64,000 nt of DNA from JADKFD01 sp050250665 (GTDB lineage: Bacteria > Pseudomonadota > Gammaproteobacteria > Xanthomonadales > SZUA-5): contig JBFWOF010000034.1 of assembly GCA_050250665.1 (NCBI GenBank), forward strand, positions 6,608-70,607. The letters run 5' to 3'. Positions 42,429-51,120 of the stretch are shown piece by piece. Both the position numbers and the translations under genes were made by a program. The notes beneath the pieces were generated by a model. It did no database searches. It was not told the DNA's origin and saw nothing but the letters and a program-made list of their open reading frames with translations. Position 1 is the first letter of the stretch. Every line of letters starts with the position of its first letter.

Positions 42429-44237
42429 ATGCCCCTGTACCTGGCAACAGCGAAAGACGCGCGCCGGAAATTTCGGCGCGGCAACCCGCTGGCGGCGATT
42501 GCCGTGTTATCCCTCAGCGTGGGGCTGGCGCCACCGGCACTCGCCCAGAAACCGCAATCAGCGGCAGACCAGACGTGGTCGGCGAATCGCGGCGATTATC
42601 CGTGGAATTACCCGGGCACCCTGACCCGCAGCACCCGCGGCGCCGTGATCAGCGGCGCCTGCAGTGCGGTCACGGCCGTGCCGAGGGTGCTTATCGCCGG
42701 CGACAGCTGGGCCCAGTTCATGTGGGATGACGATGCCCACAACCAGATCTTCGATCGCTTCGGCCAGTCCGACAAGCGCGCGGTCAGCCGTTCGCTGGGT
42801 TCCAATCCGGGCGCGGGCTACAGCGGACTGGAGTACGCCGTGTCCGGCAGCGAGGCCCGCGAATGGGTCAACACGGCCAGCTATCCGTGGATCGCCAATG
42901 TCGTGTCCGAGCTCAATGCGCTCACCAGCATCGATACCGTGGTCTTCAGTCTGGGTGGCAACGATGTGCTCGCCGGCAAGTCCGGCGGTGGCTGGTACAA
43001 GGACATGGATCTGGATGTGCCGGGTTCGGAGGCGGCATTGTTCCAGCGCATCCTGGCCGACAGCAGCAGCATCGTGTCAGCCTTTGCCGCCGTGCGTTCG
43101 AACCTGGATGTGCTGGTGTCCAGCTACGAGTACCCGAACTTCAATGTCTCGCCGCTGTGGTGCTGGATCTACGCCTGCCCCAAGCGCAATGATCTGAGCC
43201 GTGATCCAGCCAATGCGCTGGTCACGGATGCCGAACTGAACGCCCTTAATCTGGCAGTCGAATCGCGCCGCATCGTCTGGACCAACAGCAATCCGCGTCT
43301 GTACTTCGATCACGGCGTGGGCGAGATGCATCACTACTACGGCGACGGCCAGACGGCGCCCGGGCTGCTGCCCCGTCCGGGCCAGCAGGCCCCCGACTAT
43401 CTGCCCATTCCGGGTGGCAATCCCAGCCGGCCCAGCTTGCGCGAGAATTTCCGCGTCAGCTCGGGCATCCCTGCCGATCCGATCCATCTGGATCAGGAAG
43501 GCTATCTGTACAAGGTGGCGGTGCAGACCGAAAGCTATTTCTTTCCACGCTTTCGCGGCGCGGTCTCCCTCAGCCTGAGCTCGCAGGGCGGTGTCTTCGA
43601 TGGCTGGACCGATGGTGTGGCCTTGGGCAACGACAGCATCCAGGTGGGCGACGACGGCGCCCGCCTGCGCTACGGCATCGTGTCGGTCGACACCAGCGCC
43701 ATTCCGCCGGGCGCCGAGATCGCGTCAGCCAGTCTGTATCTGCTGCAGGACACGCGCAGCGGCAGCAATCCCTTCGTGAGCGGCAGCCTGGGTGCGCCGC
43801 GCGTCGATATTGCCGCCAGTTTCGGCGCGCCCGAACTGGAGCTGAGCGATGCCAGCGCGCCGGCGACGGCCAGCGATGTCGGCTGCGCCATCGGCTCGGC
43901 GAACAACCCCTATGACGCGCTGCGCATCGATCTGACGCCGGCCGGATTGGCGGCCATCAATCGCGGTGGCATCACCCAGTTCCGGATCGCCTTCAGCCAG
44001 GTCGATCCCGGCGTGAACCGGGTGCAGTTCAAGGATGGCGATGCCGTGCTTGCGGCTGCCGAACTGCGCCAAACCGTCGAGTACGTCGATGAGCTGCAGC
44101 CCGACGGAACCATTCGTCCCCGGGCAGTACTGGGCGGTGCGCTGGTCCATCGTGGGCTGGCCGAGGCCACCGGCAGTGCCAAGCCCTTTCTCGATGTACG
44201 CTACACCGCGCCGCTGTTCCAGGATGGATTCGAATGA
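42429..44237 (+). CDS. Secreted SGNH/GDSL-type hydrolase with beta-sandwich domain and GFE tail
   Basis: A protein of 602 aa with GGAGATGG upstream and a signal peptide (about 1-40). The catalytic blocks can be placed: VLIAGDSWAQF (Ser93), SLGGNDVLAG (Asn178) and DPIHLDQEGY (Asp350, His353). Residues 380-590 form a beta-sandwich, carbohydrate-binding-like domain (DGARLRYGIVSVDTSAIPPG, ASASLYLLQDTRSG). The C-terminus PLFQDGFE is the shared tail. It is likely an extracellular esterase or lipase of the GDSL family; substrate unknown. It overlaps the following gene by 4 bp. Confidence 0.88.
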   Translation: MPLYLATAKDARRKFRRGNPLAAIAVLSLSVGLAPPALAQKPQSAADQTWSANRGDYPWNYPGTLTRSTRGAVISGACSAVTAVPRVLIAGDSWAQFMWDDDAHNQIFDRFGQSDKRAVSRSLGSNPGAGYSGLEYAVSGSEAREWVNTASYPWIANVVSELNALTSIDTVVFSLGGNDVLAGKSGGGWYKDMDLDVPGSEAALFQRILADSSSIVSAFAAVRSNLDVLVSSYEYPNFNVSPLWCWIYACPKRNDLSRDPANALVTDAELNALNLAVESRRIVWTNSNPRLYFDHGVGEMHHYYGDGQTAPGLLPRPGQQAPDYLPIPGGNPSRPSLRENFRVSSGIPADPIHLDQEGYLYKVAVQTESYFFPRFRGAVSLSLSSQGGVFDGWTDGVALGNDSIQVGDDGARLRYGIVSVDTSAIPPGAEIASASLYLLQDTRSGSNPFVSGSLGAPRVDIAASFGAPELELSDASAPATASDVGCAIGSANNPYDALRIDLTPAGLAAINRGGITQFRIAFSQVDPGVNRVQFKDGDAVLAAAELRQTVEYVDELQPDGTIRPRAVLGGALVHRGLAEATGSAKPFLDVRYTAPLFQDGFE

Positions 44238-44716
44238 GCACAGGATTCTGGTCCAGAGACCGCAACATCATGGCCGGCGCCTGCGCCCTGGTGGGCCTGG
44301 CAACCGGCTTGTGGCTGGCGCTAGGCAGCGCCGGTGACGGCTACTGGATGTTCCTGATCGCAGCGCCGCTGGCCGCATACGCCACGGCCGCCTTGTGCTG
44401 GTGGTCGTTGCTGGAGCGACCGGGCATTCATAGCCGGAAGCAGGCCGCCATCGCCGGAGCGTTGGCGGGCGTCGCTGCGCACTATCCCTGCTGGTGGTTG
44501 CTGATGCTCGGAAACTACGTGTTTTCCTTCGTGTCGACCGGCACCATCGACACCTCCGATGCTGGCCCCATCGGACCTCTGAGCGCCTTCTGGGCGGCCG
44601 CGGTGTATTCCATGTTCAGCCTGCTGTTCGTCGGCTGGGTGACCGCGCCGGCGGGCGCACTGATCGGAGTGCTGGTGGCGCACTGGCGTTTTCGTCCGGC
44701 GGAGTCGGTCGCGTAG
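44234..44716 (+). CDS. Small membrane protein, coupled to the GDSL hydrolase
   Basis: A protein of 160 aa starting at the ATGA overlap with the hydrolase gene. Four membrane helices lie near 12-32, 38-60, 72-100 and 118-148 (YSMFSLLFVGWVTAPAGALI). No family is recognised. The coupling to a secreted hydrolase suggests a linked function, but nothing in the sequence shows which. Confidence 0.78.
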   Translation: MSTGFWSRDRNIMAGACALVGLATGLWLALGSAGDGYWMFLIAAPLAAYATAALCWWSLLERPGIHSRKQAAIAGALAGVAAHYPCWWLLMLGNYVFSFVSTGTIDTSDAGPIGPLSAFWAAAVYSMFSLLFVGWVTAPAGALIGVLVAHWRFRPAESVA

Positions 44717-44822
44717 CCGGAGGCCTAGACCAGTCTACAAATCCGGATCTTGCGCCGATTCGGGACGCTACAGACTTCCACAATGCTGTCGGATTCCCCG
44801 AGGCGATCGCGGATCAGCTCTG

Positions 44823-44899
44823 TGGAGGGCGCCGCGCTGCGGCGCCGCTCTTGCTGTGATGATGATCAAGAGCGGCCGCGCAGGCGCGCGGCCCTCCGA
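44823..44899. repeat. REP-like element, family I
   Basis: Arms tggagggcgccgcgctgcgg ... cgcaggcgcgcggccctccg with the core atcaagagcggccgcgcagg. Related sequence occurs in the 16050-16576 block and at 62928-63002. Confidence 0.75.
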
Positions 44900-44909
44900 A
44901 AGTCGGCGC

Positions 44910-44990
44910 TGAAGTAGGTTGGGCTAAGCGCAGCGTGCCCAACGTCGGGGCCCACTGTTGGGCACGCTGCGCTTAGCCCAACCTACTTCA
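44910..44990. repeat. Perfect 34-bp inverted repeat (family G)
   Basis: Left arm 44910-44943 begins tgaagtaggttgggctaagc; right arm 44957-44990 is its exact reverse complement, with a 13-base loop. A single related, shorter palindrome lies at 14469-14502. Confidence 0.95.
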
Positions 44991-45056
44991 CGGCCCGCGC
45001 GTAGTGACGCGCCGACTCAGATGACTTGCCATGGAGTCGCGGGAATCCGAGACGCC

Positions 45057-45125
45057 ATCGCGGACGGAGTCCGCTCCCACATTCAGAGATCAGTGGCGCC
45101 CCTGTGGGAGCGGCTTCAGCCGCGA
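45057..45125. repeat. REP-like inverted pair, family D
   Basis: Arms atcgcggacggagtccgctc and gggagcggcttcagccgcga lie about 25 bases apart in opposite orientation. Confidence 0.8.
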
Positions 45126-45174
45126 ACGCCTTTCACCGCACCGCCCGGACGCGGGGTCCGGGCGGCGGTTCCGA

Positions 45175-45209
45175 CAACCAGCAACCAGCAACCAGCAACC
45201 AGCAACCAG
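45175..45209. repeat. 7-bp microsatellite, five copies
   Basis: Five perfect tandem copies of caaccag end four bases before the stop codon of the hydrolase gene on the minus strand. Confidence 0.95.
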
Positions 45210-45212
45210 CCC

Positions 45213-47156
45213 TCAGCGGGCCGCGTTGCTGTTCATGGTCGAGTTGCGACTGGCATTCAGATACTGCGCCGGATCGCGCATGCCCGCGGTGTGGCACTGG
45301 CCGGTGACATGACCGCGATTGACGGCGCCCGAGAGCTGGCCCTTGGCCTGTTCGGTGGTGCCGTCTTCGGGATCGCTCAGCACCAGATCAGTGGCAATCT
45401 GGCAGTAGTCGTTGGTGTACCAGTTGGTCAGCTTGAACGAGGTCGTGTAGTAATTGACCTTGGCGCGACTGCTGGTCGGAATGCCGGCCAGCCAGGAGCT
45501 GGCGCCGCTGTAGGTCAGATTGGCGTTGGAGCCGCAGGCGACGCCGAACCAGTTGCCCATGGTCGCCAGAATGCCGGCGATGTTGGTGCCCTGGTAGGGC
45601 GAGCCTACTGACTGGATCAGGCGGCTGCCGGTGGCATTGTCGAGGCCGCTCCAGTAGTAGGTGTACAGATGCAGCGAGGCCGGTCCGCCCTGGCTGTGAG
45701 CGACCACGCCGAAGGAGTTCCAGGTGGCGCCATAGTTCTTGATCAACTGCGCGAACTGGTCGTGGCTGCGGTTCTGGTTGGCGTCCAGGAAGGTCGAGGC
45801 ATTGGTGAACTGCGAGGCCGGCCAGACGCCGCCGGAGCAATAACCATGGACCAGCAGCAGCCGCGAACCGGTGCCCTTGTCGGCCTTGAGCGCGCGCGGG
45901 CGCAGGCCCTGGGTCATGGCCTCATCGATCACGATGGCGCCGGCGCTGGTCTTGGCGCTGAAGCTGGGCACGCTCATCGGCAGGCGTTCGGCACCTGCCA
46001 GATTGACGAAGACATCGGAATCTTCCACGCGCAGATTGCGCAACTCGAACGGAGCCTGCGCGCCGGCCAGTGCAATCCAGCGCGTGTCCAGTCCGAAACT
46101 GACGGCACCTTGCTTGGGTTCCACCATGCCGCTGACCCAGGCCACCGGCACGGCGGCGCCGTTCTTGTCCGAACCCCAGACTTCGGCATAGCCGCGATAG
46201 TGGCGACCGGCCTTTTCGCCAGCCACCGGCACCTTCAGATCCAGACGTCCGGCATTGACCGAATTGCTGGCGCTGGCCTTGGTGCCGGCCAATTGCAGCG
46301 TGGGCTCGACGATCGGCAGCAGATGCTCGGCGCTGCGCACCAGCGGTCGCCCGTAGCGATTGCTGCCGCGCACCGTCACCTGGGCCTGATAGTTGCCGGC
46401 CTTGTCGGCCAGAAAGTCGCCGCCGAAAATGCCGTCACCGGCCGCGCCATCGGCATGCTTGCCGTCATCGTACATGGCCAGCAATTGCACTTCGCCGTTC
46501 GGCGCGGTCACGCGCAGGCTGGCGCTCGCAATCTGACCGCCGGCCTTGGCATAAAGCAGTTCACCCTGCTCGGTCTGCGCGTACAGGCTGGCGATCAGGC
46601 CGATGCGCTCGCCGACCAGCTGGCGGGTGTGAGTCTGGTAGGACACCAGCTGGGTGTCGGCCTGACCCTCGATCAGCACGAAGCCGCGCCGAGCCTGGGC
46701 ATTGCTGCTGCTCAGTTTCAGATTCCAGGTGCCGCTTTCGATGCCTTGCAGAGCGTAGTAGTCAGCCGGAAACTTGGCCTCGTTCAATCCGAATTCGGAC
46801 ATCCGATTGTCGCCGGCCACGGCGCGTGCCGCCTTTTCGATGCGTCCGCCCGGCGAGCGCAGCTGGGCGTCCCAACCGATATCGTTACCACCAAAGACCA
46901 GAAAGCGCACCGAGTCCGATTCGACCGGTAGCGCGACTTCGGCGCCCCAGCCGCCGGCCTTGTCGGCGACCATTTCGATCGGCAGCAAGGCAGCCTTCGA
47001 ATGGATGGCGGCATCCGCCGGATTCAGCGGGCGCATCGCTGCGAATTCCGATGGCGGACCGGCCAGCTGCTTGGCATCCAGTGCCTGAGCATGCGAATCG
47101 ATGGATGACATTCCCAGACAGCAGCCGATAGCGGCGACAACCAGACGTACCTGCAT
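45213..47156 (-). CDS. Secreted alpha/beta-hydrolase (lipase-like) with N-terminal beta domain
   Basis: A protein of 647 aa from the ATG at 47156, which follows AGGGGGG; signal peptide MQVRLVVAAIGCCLG..SHAQ. Residues 30-410 are beta-rich and include an Ig-like segment (RVTAPNGEVQLLAMYDDGKH ... DGIFGGDFLADKAGNYQA) as in surface proteins. The hydrolase domain follows: oxyanion-region LLLVHGYCSGG (near 435) and nucleophile elbow VVAHSQGG (Ser488). A C-terminal His (NRGHVTGQCHTAGM, near 613-620) can complete the triad. It is likely a secreted esterase or lipase; substrate unknown. A terminator-like hairpin lies 30 bp before the start. Confidence 0.87.
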   Translation of the reverse strand: MQVRLVVAAIGCCLGMSSIDSHAQALDAKQLAGPPSEFAAMRPLNPADAAIHSKAALLPIEMVADKAGGWGAEVALPVESDSVRFLVFGGNDIGWDAQLRSPGGRIEKAARAVAGDNRMSEFGLNEAKFPADYYALQGIESGTWNLKLSSSNAQARRGFVLIEGQADTQLVSYQTHTRQLVGERIGLIASLYAQTEQGELLYAKAGGQIASASLRVTAPNGEVQLLAMYDDGKHADGAAGDGIFGGDFLADKAGNYQAQVTVRGSNRYGRPLVRSAEHLLPIVEPTLQLAGTKASASNSVNAGRLDLKVPVAGEKAGRHYRGYAEVWGSDKNGAAVPVAWVSGMVEPKQGAVSFGLDTRWIALAGAQAPFELRNLRVEDSDVFVNLAGAERLPMSVPSFSAKTSAGAIVIDEAMTQGLRPRALKADKGTGSRLLLVHGYCSGGVWPASQFTNASTFLDANQNRSHDQFAQLIKNYGATWNSFGVVAHSQGGPASLHLYTYYWSGLDNATGSRLIQSVGSPYQGTNIAGILATMGNWFGVACGSNANLTYSGASSWLAGIPTSSRAKVNYYTTSFKLTNWYTNDYCQIATDLVLSDPEDGTTEQAKGQLSGAVNRGHVTGQCHTAGMRDPAQYLNASRNSTMNSNAAR

Positions 47157-47186
47157 GACAACCCCCCTCCCCAGGTGGACCAACAG

Positions 47187-47216
47187 AAAAGGCGCAGCCG
47201 CGTGGGCGACTGCGCC
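47187..47216 (-). terminator. Terminator-like hairpin in the leader of the hydrolase gene
   Basis: Read on the minus strand, ggcgcagtcgc / gcggctgcgcc form a stem with one mismatch and a 4-base loop, followed by ttttctg. It lies only about 30 bases before the start codon and about 20 before the ribosome site, so it could attenuate the gene or insulate it from upstream transcription. Confidence 0.6.
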
Positions 47217-47482
47217 GGATAATTCAGTGGTTCAGGCCCCGCATACGCCGTCGACTGGAACGCCGACAGCCGCGCTTTCCCGATGCGATATCGTGAGGAT
47301 GAACGAAGCGTAAATGCAAGCGGAATAAGTGACGCGGATTGTCAACAATGAGCCTTGGCGGTCCCTTGGTGCCCCGGTTGTGGGGGCCGTCGGCGGGGAC
47401 GAATGGGGCTTCTTCGTCGCCGTGCTCCTTTTCATGACCTATGCTGCAGGTCATTGAATTTCTACGTCCCGCAAGCGCTCTT

Positions 47483-47564
47483 GTAGCCCGAAGTGCGCGC
47501 AGCGCTCTGCGGGCGGTGACGCGGAAGAGCCCCGCTGAGCCGCTGCGCGGCACAACGGGCTACA
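47483..47564. repeat. REP-like element, family C (copy 6)
   Basis: The sequence runs gtagcccgaagtgcgcgcag ... ctgcgcggcacaacgggcta. Confidence 0.85.
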
Positions 47565-47651
47565 CACCGCAAGTTCATGGCCCGTGGGCCGGCCATAGCG
47601 GGGCTCCGGCGCGCGTGGACTTGGTTGAGCGCGCAGCAAAGGCGCGCTAGA

Positions 47652-47714
47652 CGCGAAAGCGGGAATCCACGAAGTACCTCCAAGCACTGGATTCCCGCTT
47701 TCGCGGGAATGACA
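47652..47714. repeat. Family F palindromes
   Basis: A half copy cgcgaaagcgggaatcc is followed by the full 20-bp palindrome attcccgctttcgcgggaat (47691-47710), the reverse complement of the palindromes in the 71-bp tandem repeats at 63381-63655. Confidence 0.9.
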
Positions 47715-47738
47715 ACTCATGCTGTTGTACGCGCCATC

Positions 47739-48416
47739 TCAGCGTCTGGACACCACCCGCACCACCACCTCGCGATAGTCGACGAATCCCATTTTCAGGT
47801 ACAGCGCATGGGCACCTTCGTTGGCGCTCATGACGTGCAGGAAGGGTGTCTGTCCGCGCCGCATCTGGATGCGGATCAGCTTGTTCATCAGTCGACGCGC
47901 ATGTCCGCGCCCCTGGAAATCGGGGTGGGTACAAACGCCGCTGATTTCCCGCAGCGTGCCGGCATGCATGCGCTCGCCGGCCATCGCGATCAGTCGCGAG
48001 CCTTCGAAATAACCGTAGTACTCGCCGAGCTCGATGGTGCGCAAGCCAAAGGGTCCGGGCTGAGTCAGTTGCGCCAATGCCACTGCCTGCTCGGCATGCT
48101 CAGGACCGAGGGCAATGGCATCGGGCGCTTCGTCGGAGTCAGGCGCCGGCCCGTCCCAGGTCATCTTGCACATGTGTGATTCGACATCGATCTGCCAGCC
48201 ATCCGGGGCGGCGCCTGCCCAGCGTTCGACGTAGAAATGTTCGTCCGGTTCGCAGTAGGGAATCAGGTCCGCGAACTCCGGATGGTCAGGATCGGCAAAG
48301 CCGACAATCGGCGAGAACCCGCGGGTATAGCGCCGCGCTCGGCTGGTGCCGACGGAGAAACACTGCTGCGGACCTGACAGCGAATTCCAGATGATGTTGT
48401 CGAGCAGGTGTTTCAT
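47739..48416 (-). CDS. GNAT family N-acetyltransferase
   Basis: A protein of 225 aa. The C-terminal half shows the GNAT fold with the acetyl-CoA motif VCTHPDFQGRGHARRLMNKL and the following LHVMSANEGAHALYLKMGFV. The N-terminal 100 residues are poorly conserved and could bind the substrate. It is cytoplasmic, with no nearby partner in the same operon. The start at 48416 has a weak ribosome site. Confidence 0.9.
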   Translation of the reverse strand: MKHLLDNIIWNSLSGPQQCFSVGTSRARRYTRGFSPIVGFADPDHPEFADLIPYCEPDEHFYVERWAGAAPDGWQIDVESHMCKMTWDGPAPDSDEAPDAIALGPEHAEQAVALAQLTQPGPFGLRTIELGEYYGYFEGSRLIAMAGERMHAGTLREISGVCTHPDFQGRGHARRLMNKLIRIQMRRGQTPFLHVMSANEGAHALYLKMGFVDYREVVVRVVSRR

Positions 48417-48569
48417 CTAGCGGATCTGGGGGCTGACGGACTGTTGCAGAGACTACGCCAAGCCAGGGTACCGACCTCAAGGGCGAGCCCGGCGAAGTCA
48501 GGACTTTGCCTGCGATGGTTCGTCCCAGGGATTGAGTCTTTGCCTGCACCCTCTCACTGCATTCGGCGA

Positions 48570-49856
48570 TCAGCGCTGCACCCGCCAGATCTCGAATCGA
48601 GCACCCACGCGGCGATGGAAATACAGGGAGCGCTCGTCCGGTGACAGCGCCGGGGCCTCGATGAAGTCATCGACGATCCGCACCCGTTGCGGCGCTTCGA
48701 AGGCTGCATCCCCACGCCAGCGGGTGCTTCGGTAAATTGCGAACTCACCGTCGGCATAGCGGCTGAAGTACAGCTCCAGACCGTTGCGCGACAGACAGGG
48801 GGCGTATTCGAGATCGGTGCTGTTGATGGTGGCCAGCAGTTCGCCGCTGTTCGCGAGGCGCGCGAAGCCATCACTGTTGCGTGCGGCTATCGCAAGATCC
48901 GCGGCATCGGGAAAGGCCGAGCCACTGAAGGTGCCATCGACGAAGATCAGCGTCTGGCCGTCGGCACTGATTTCGGCATCAAAATTGACCTGTCCCGGGA
49001 TGCTGCGGCTGATACCCGGCACCAGACCCACATCGGTCACGCTGCCCTGGTCGAAGCGGCCCTGATACAGCGTGGACAGGGTCTGCGCGTAGGATCGTGT
49101 GGACACGAAATAGAAGCGCTGCTGATCATCCAGGCTGGCCACGCCGTCCAGTACCGGCGAGTTGGCGCCGCTCACCGGGCCGCGATAGTCGAACACGACA
49201 TCGCTGACGCGCTCGGCATAGTGCAGATCGGTGTTGACCTCCGGCGCATTGGAATTGTTGAACAGCAAGTAACGCCCATCGCGGGAAATGAAGGGCTCCA
49301 TGGCGTCTTCGGTGTAGCCGCGAATGTTGACCGGCTGCGGGTTGCCGAAGGCCAGGTATTCAGGGGCGACCGGTGGCGTATCGCAGCGCCCTTGCTCGCG
49401 CACGCCGGCAAACTGCTGGAGTTGCGAAGTCTTGGCGCCATCCAGCCCGGTCAGCGTGGCCAGTCCGTGGGTGCAGTCGTCGAAGCGCAGGCTCAAGCTG
49501 CCCCAGACCTGGATGCTGGCAAGCGGCTGAGTGAATACGCCGCCGCCGCCGCGGAACAGGTTGAGCGTGATGGGCACGCCCAATTCCACGCTGCCGGCAA
49601 AGGTCTCGCTGACCAGCCACAAACGCTGACCCTGTGCGTCGTAGCCGTACCAGGTCACCACCAGTCCCGATTCCGCCACCAGCACCGAATAGCCCTCACC
49701 ATTGCTGGCGGGGTCGTACCAGGCGCCGGACAGAGCCTGCGGACGCGGCAGCACCGTGGCCGCGAGCGAAGCGGGCAGCAGCGCCGCGCACAGGATCAAC
49801 GCTGCGATCAGCTGCCTGGTCCGTACGGCATGTGGTGATGCTGAAAACCCCGTCAC
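48570..49856 (-). CDS. Secreted protein with PD40/TolB-like repeats
   Basis: A protein of 428 aa from a GTG at 49856 with GAGGGAA upstream; signal peptide RQLIAALILCAALLPASLAA. Residues 40-150 form a small domain opening SGAWYDPASNGEGYSVLVAE and containing VTWYGYDAQGQRLWLVSE, which I recall from other Xanthomonadales secreted proteins. Residues 165-428 hold PD40-like blades: EPFISRDGRYLLFNNSNAP, DAEISADGQTLIFVDG, YAPCLSRNGLELYFSRYADG and APALSPDERSLYFHRRVG. It is a periplasmic or extracellular propeller with no enzyme motif seen. Unlike many neighbours it lacks the GFE tail. Confidence 0.87.
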   Translation of the reverse strand: MTGFSASPHAVRTRQLIAALILCAALLPASLAATVLPRPQALSGAWYDPASNGEGYSVLVAESGLVVTWYGYDAQGQRLWLVSETFAGSVELGVPITLNLFRGGGGVFTQPLASIQVWGSLSLRFDDCTHGLATLTGLDGAKTSQLQQFAGVREQGRCDTPPVAPEYLAFGNPQPVNIRGYTEDAMEPFISRDGRYLLFNNSNAPEVNTDLHYAERVSDVVFDYRGPVSGANSPVLDGVASLDDQQRFYFVSTRSYAQTLSTLYQGRFDQGSVTDVGLVPGISRSIPGQVNFDAEISADGQTLIFVDGTFSGSAFPDAADLAIAARNSDGFARLANSGELLATINSTDLEYAPCLSRNGLELYFSRYADGEFAIYRSTRWRGDAAFEAPQRVRIVDDFIEAPALSPDERSLYFHRRVGARFEIWRVQR

Positions 49857-50059
49857 CGGCGCGTTCCCTCAAGGCTCCCTCTGCGATGCTTCCACAGAGG
49901 CCCAGAATGCGCCATTCCCAATGTAGGAGCGCCCTCGCGGCGCGACCGCTCGTCTGGCTCTGGCGACGGTTCGGTCGCGACACGAATGCTGCACTTGCGA
50001 AGAATCGAAGCACCGTTGCGAGCTTGCCGCAGCTCTCACCCCGCGCGGCCACGGCTGCG

Positions 50060-50887
50060 TCAATTCGGGTCCGGCGCGGGCCTCCCCAGCAGCCTGGCGA
50101 CACTGAATTCGGGCAATACCAGCCGCAGATCGTAGGGGTGCCCCTGCTCAACCCGGCTGGTGGCGCTCGAGTTGCCGATCTGAATGGGGCCGCAGGAACC
50201 TCGGCAGCCCCAGAACTCGCCGCGGCTGGCTTCGATATTCACCGCGAGTGGCTTGAGGTCGGCGAGATAGCTGCCCATGGGCTGCTGCATTTCCGGCGGC
50301 GCATATCCCGGTTTTTCCTGCATGGCGTGGACATTGCCGGTGAGTACCAGCAGACGACGTTCAGGGTGCGCGACAAACTCGGCGCGCAGGGTATCGGCCA
50401 TCATCCGGTCACGCGAGTGATGGTCGTGCGCGGTCTGCGGCGCCAGGTCATAGGCCAGCAGATTGATATCGCGCCCGGCTTGGCGCAATTGCCTCACGGC
50501 GTCGATCAGCTCCAGCATGTCTTCGCTGCGTCGCCCGTCGTGCTGATCGTTGCTGACGCGCCAGAACGGCGATTCCCGCAGCGCGGCACCGGCGGCGCTG
50601 CCGTCGTCGGCATCGAGGAATGCGTCCAGGCTGGTCTGCTCGCTGCGCCAGACCTCCAGTCCCAGCGTCAGCGCATCCGCTTCCGGCTGAGCGCGGATGA
50701 AGGCGGCGACGAAGCGCGGAATCTCGCGCGTGCCGTGTTTCTCGCCCAGCAAGATCACCCGTGATTGGCTGCTGTGCGATTGCAGCCAGGTCACCGGATC
50801 CGCCTCGGCGGCGTTCTTCGCCTGCGCCATGATTGGCGTGGAGAAGACCAGGGAGACAGCCAGCAATAGGCTCGGGATGAAGGGCAT
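50060..50887 (-). CDS. ChaN-like (Tiki/TraB-type) secreted protein
   Basis: A protein of 275 aa from the ATG at 50887, with a signal peptide (MPFIPSLLLAVSLVFSTPIMA). Features of the ChaN/DUF399 haem-binding family are RVILLGEKHGTREIPRF near the N-terminus, the acidic LGLEVWRSEQTSLDAFL, and VLTGNVHAMQEKPGYAPPEM in the second half. Members are usually periplasmic or outer-membrane lipoproteins linked to haem or iron uptake; here no lipobox is evident. No iron-uptake gene is next to it. The family call is made by eye. Confidence 0.75.
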   Translation of the reverse strand: MPFIPSLLLAVSLVFSTPIMAQAKNAAEADPVTWLQSHSSQSRVILLGEKHGTREIPRFVAAFIRAQPEADALTLGLEVWRSEQTSLDAFLDADDGSAAGAALRESPFWRVSNDQHDGRRSEDMLELIDAVRQLRQAGRDINLLAYDLAPQTAHDHHSRDRMMADTLRAEFVAHPERRLLVLTGNVHAMQEKPGYAPPEMQQPMGSYLADLKPLAVNIEASRGEFWGCRGSCGPIQIGNSSATSRVEQGHPYDLRLVLPEFSVARLLGRPAPDPN

Positions 50888-51120
50888 GGCAGTGGATTCC
50901 TGAGGGTTTCGCTCGACTTGGATGCCTGCGCCGGCAAATTCAAGCGCAAGAACTGCGCGAGACTCGGGAGTCATCAAAGCAGTTTGAAAAACATGCGGCG
51001 CGGACCGATGGCTGCGTTGCGCGGTGCTCGCTCCTTCGCCTGTCTATCTGATGTGTCTCGGTCGCTGCGCTCCGGGCGCCTTGCCCTCGGCCTGCGCGCT
51101 ACGGTTCTTCAATCTGTTCA

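Larger units (their letters stand above)
44717..45212. other. 496-bp gap packed with repeats
   Basis: There is no gene. In order: a family I pair (44823-44899), a perfect 34-bp inverted repeat (44910-44990), family D arms (45057-45125) and a 7-bp microsatellite (45175-45209) abutting the stop of the following minus-strand gene. Confidence 0.85.
47217..47738. other. 522-bp gap with repeats
   Basis: No gene is seen. A minus-strand ttgaca at 47340-47345 could be a -35 box for the hydrolase gene, without a clear -10. A family C element (47483-47564) and family F palindromes (47652-47714) occupy the second half. Confidence 0.6.

Noticed and set aside
45175..45209. Attachment site or CRISPR fragment in the caaccag run
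   Set aside because: It is a plain 7-bp microsatellite with no integrase or flanking duplicate.
45669..46931. 420-codon plus-strand frame opposite the lipase-like gene
   Set aside because: Antisense shadow; the minus-strand frame shows the nucleophile elbow AHSQG and a signal peptide.
48417..48569. Further gene between the acetyltransferase and the PD40 protein
   Set aside because: Only 153 bp, short frames with no ribosome site.
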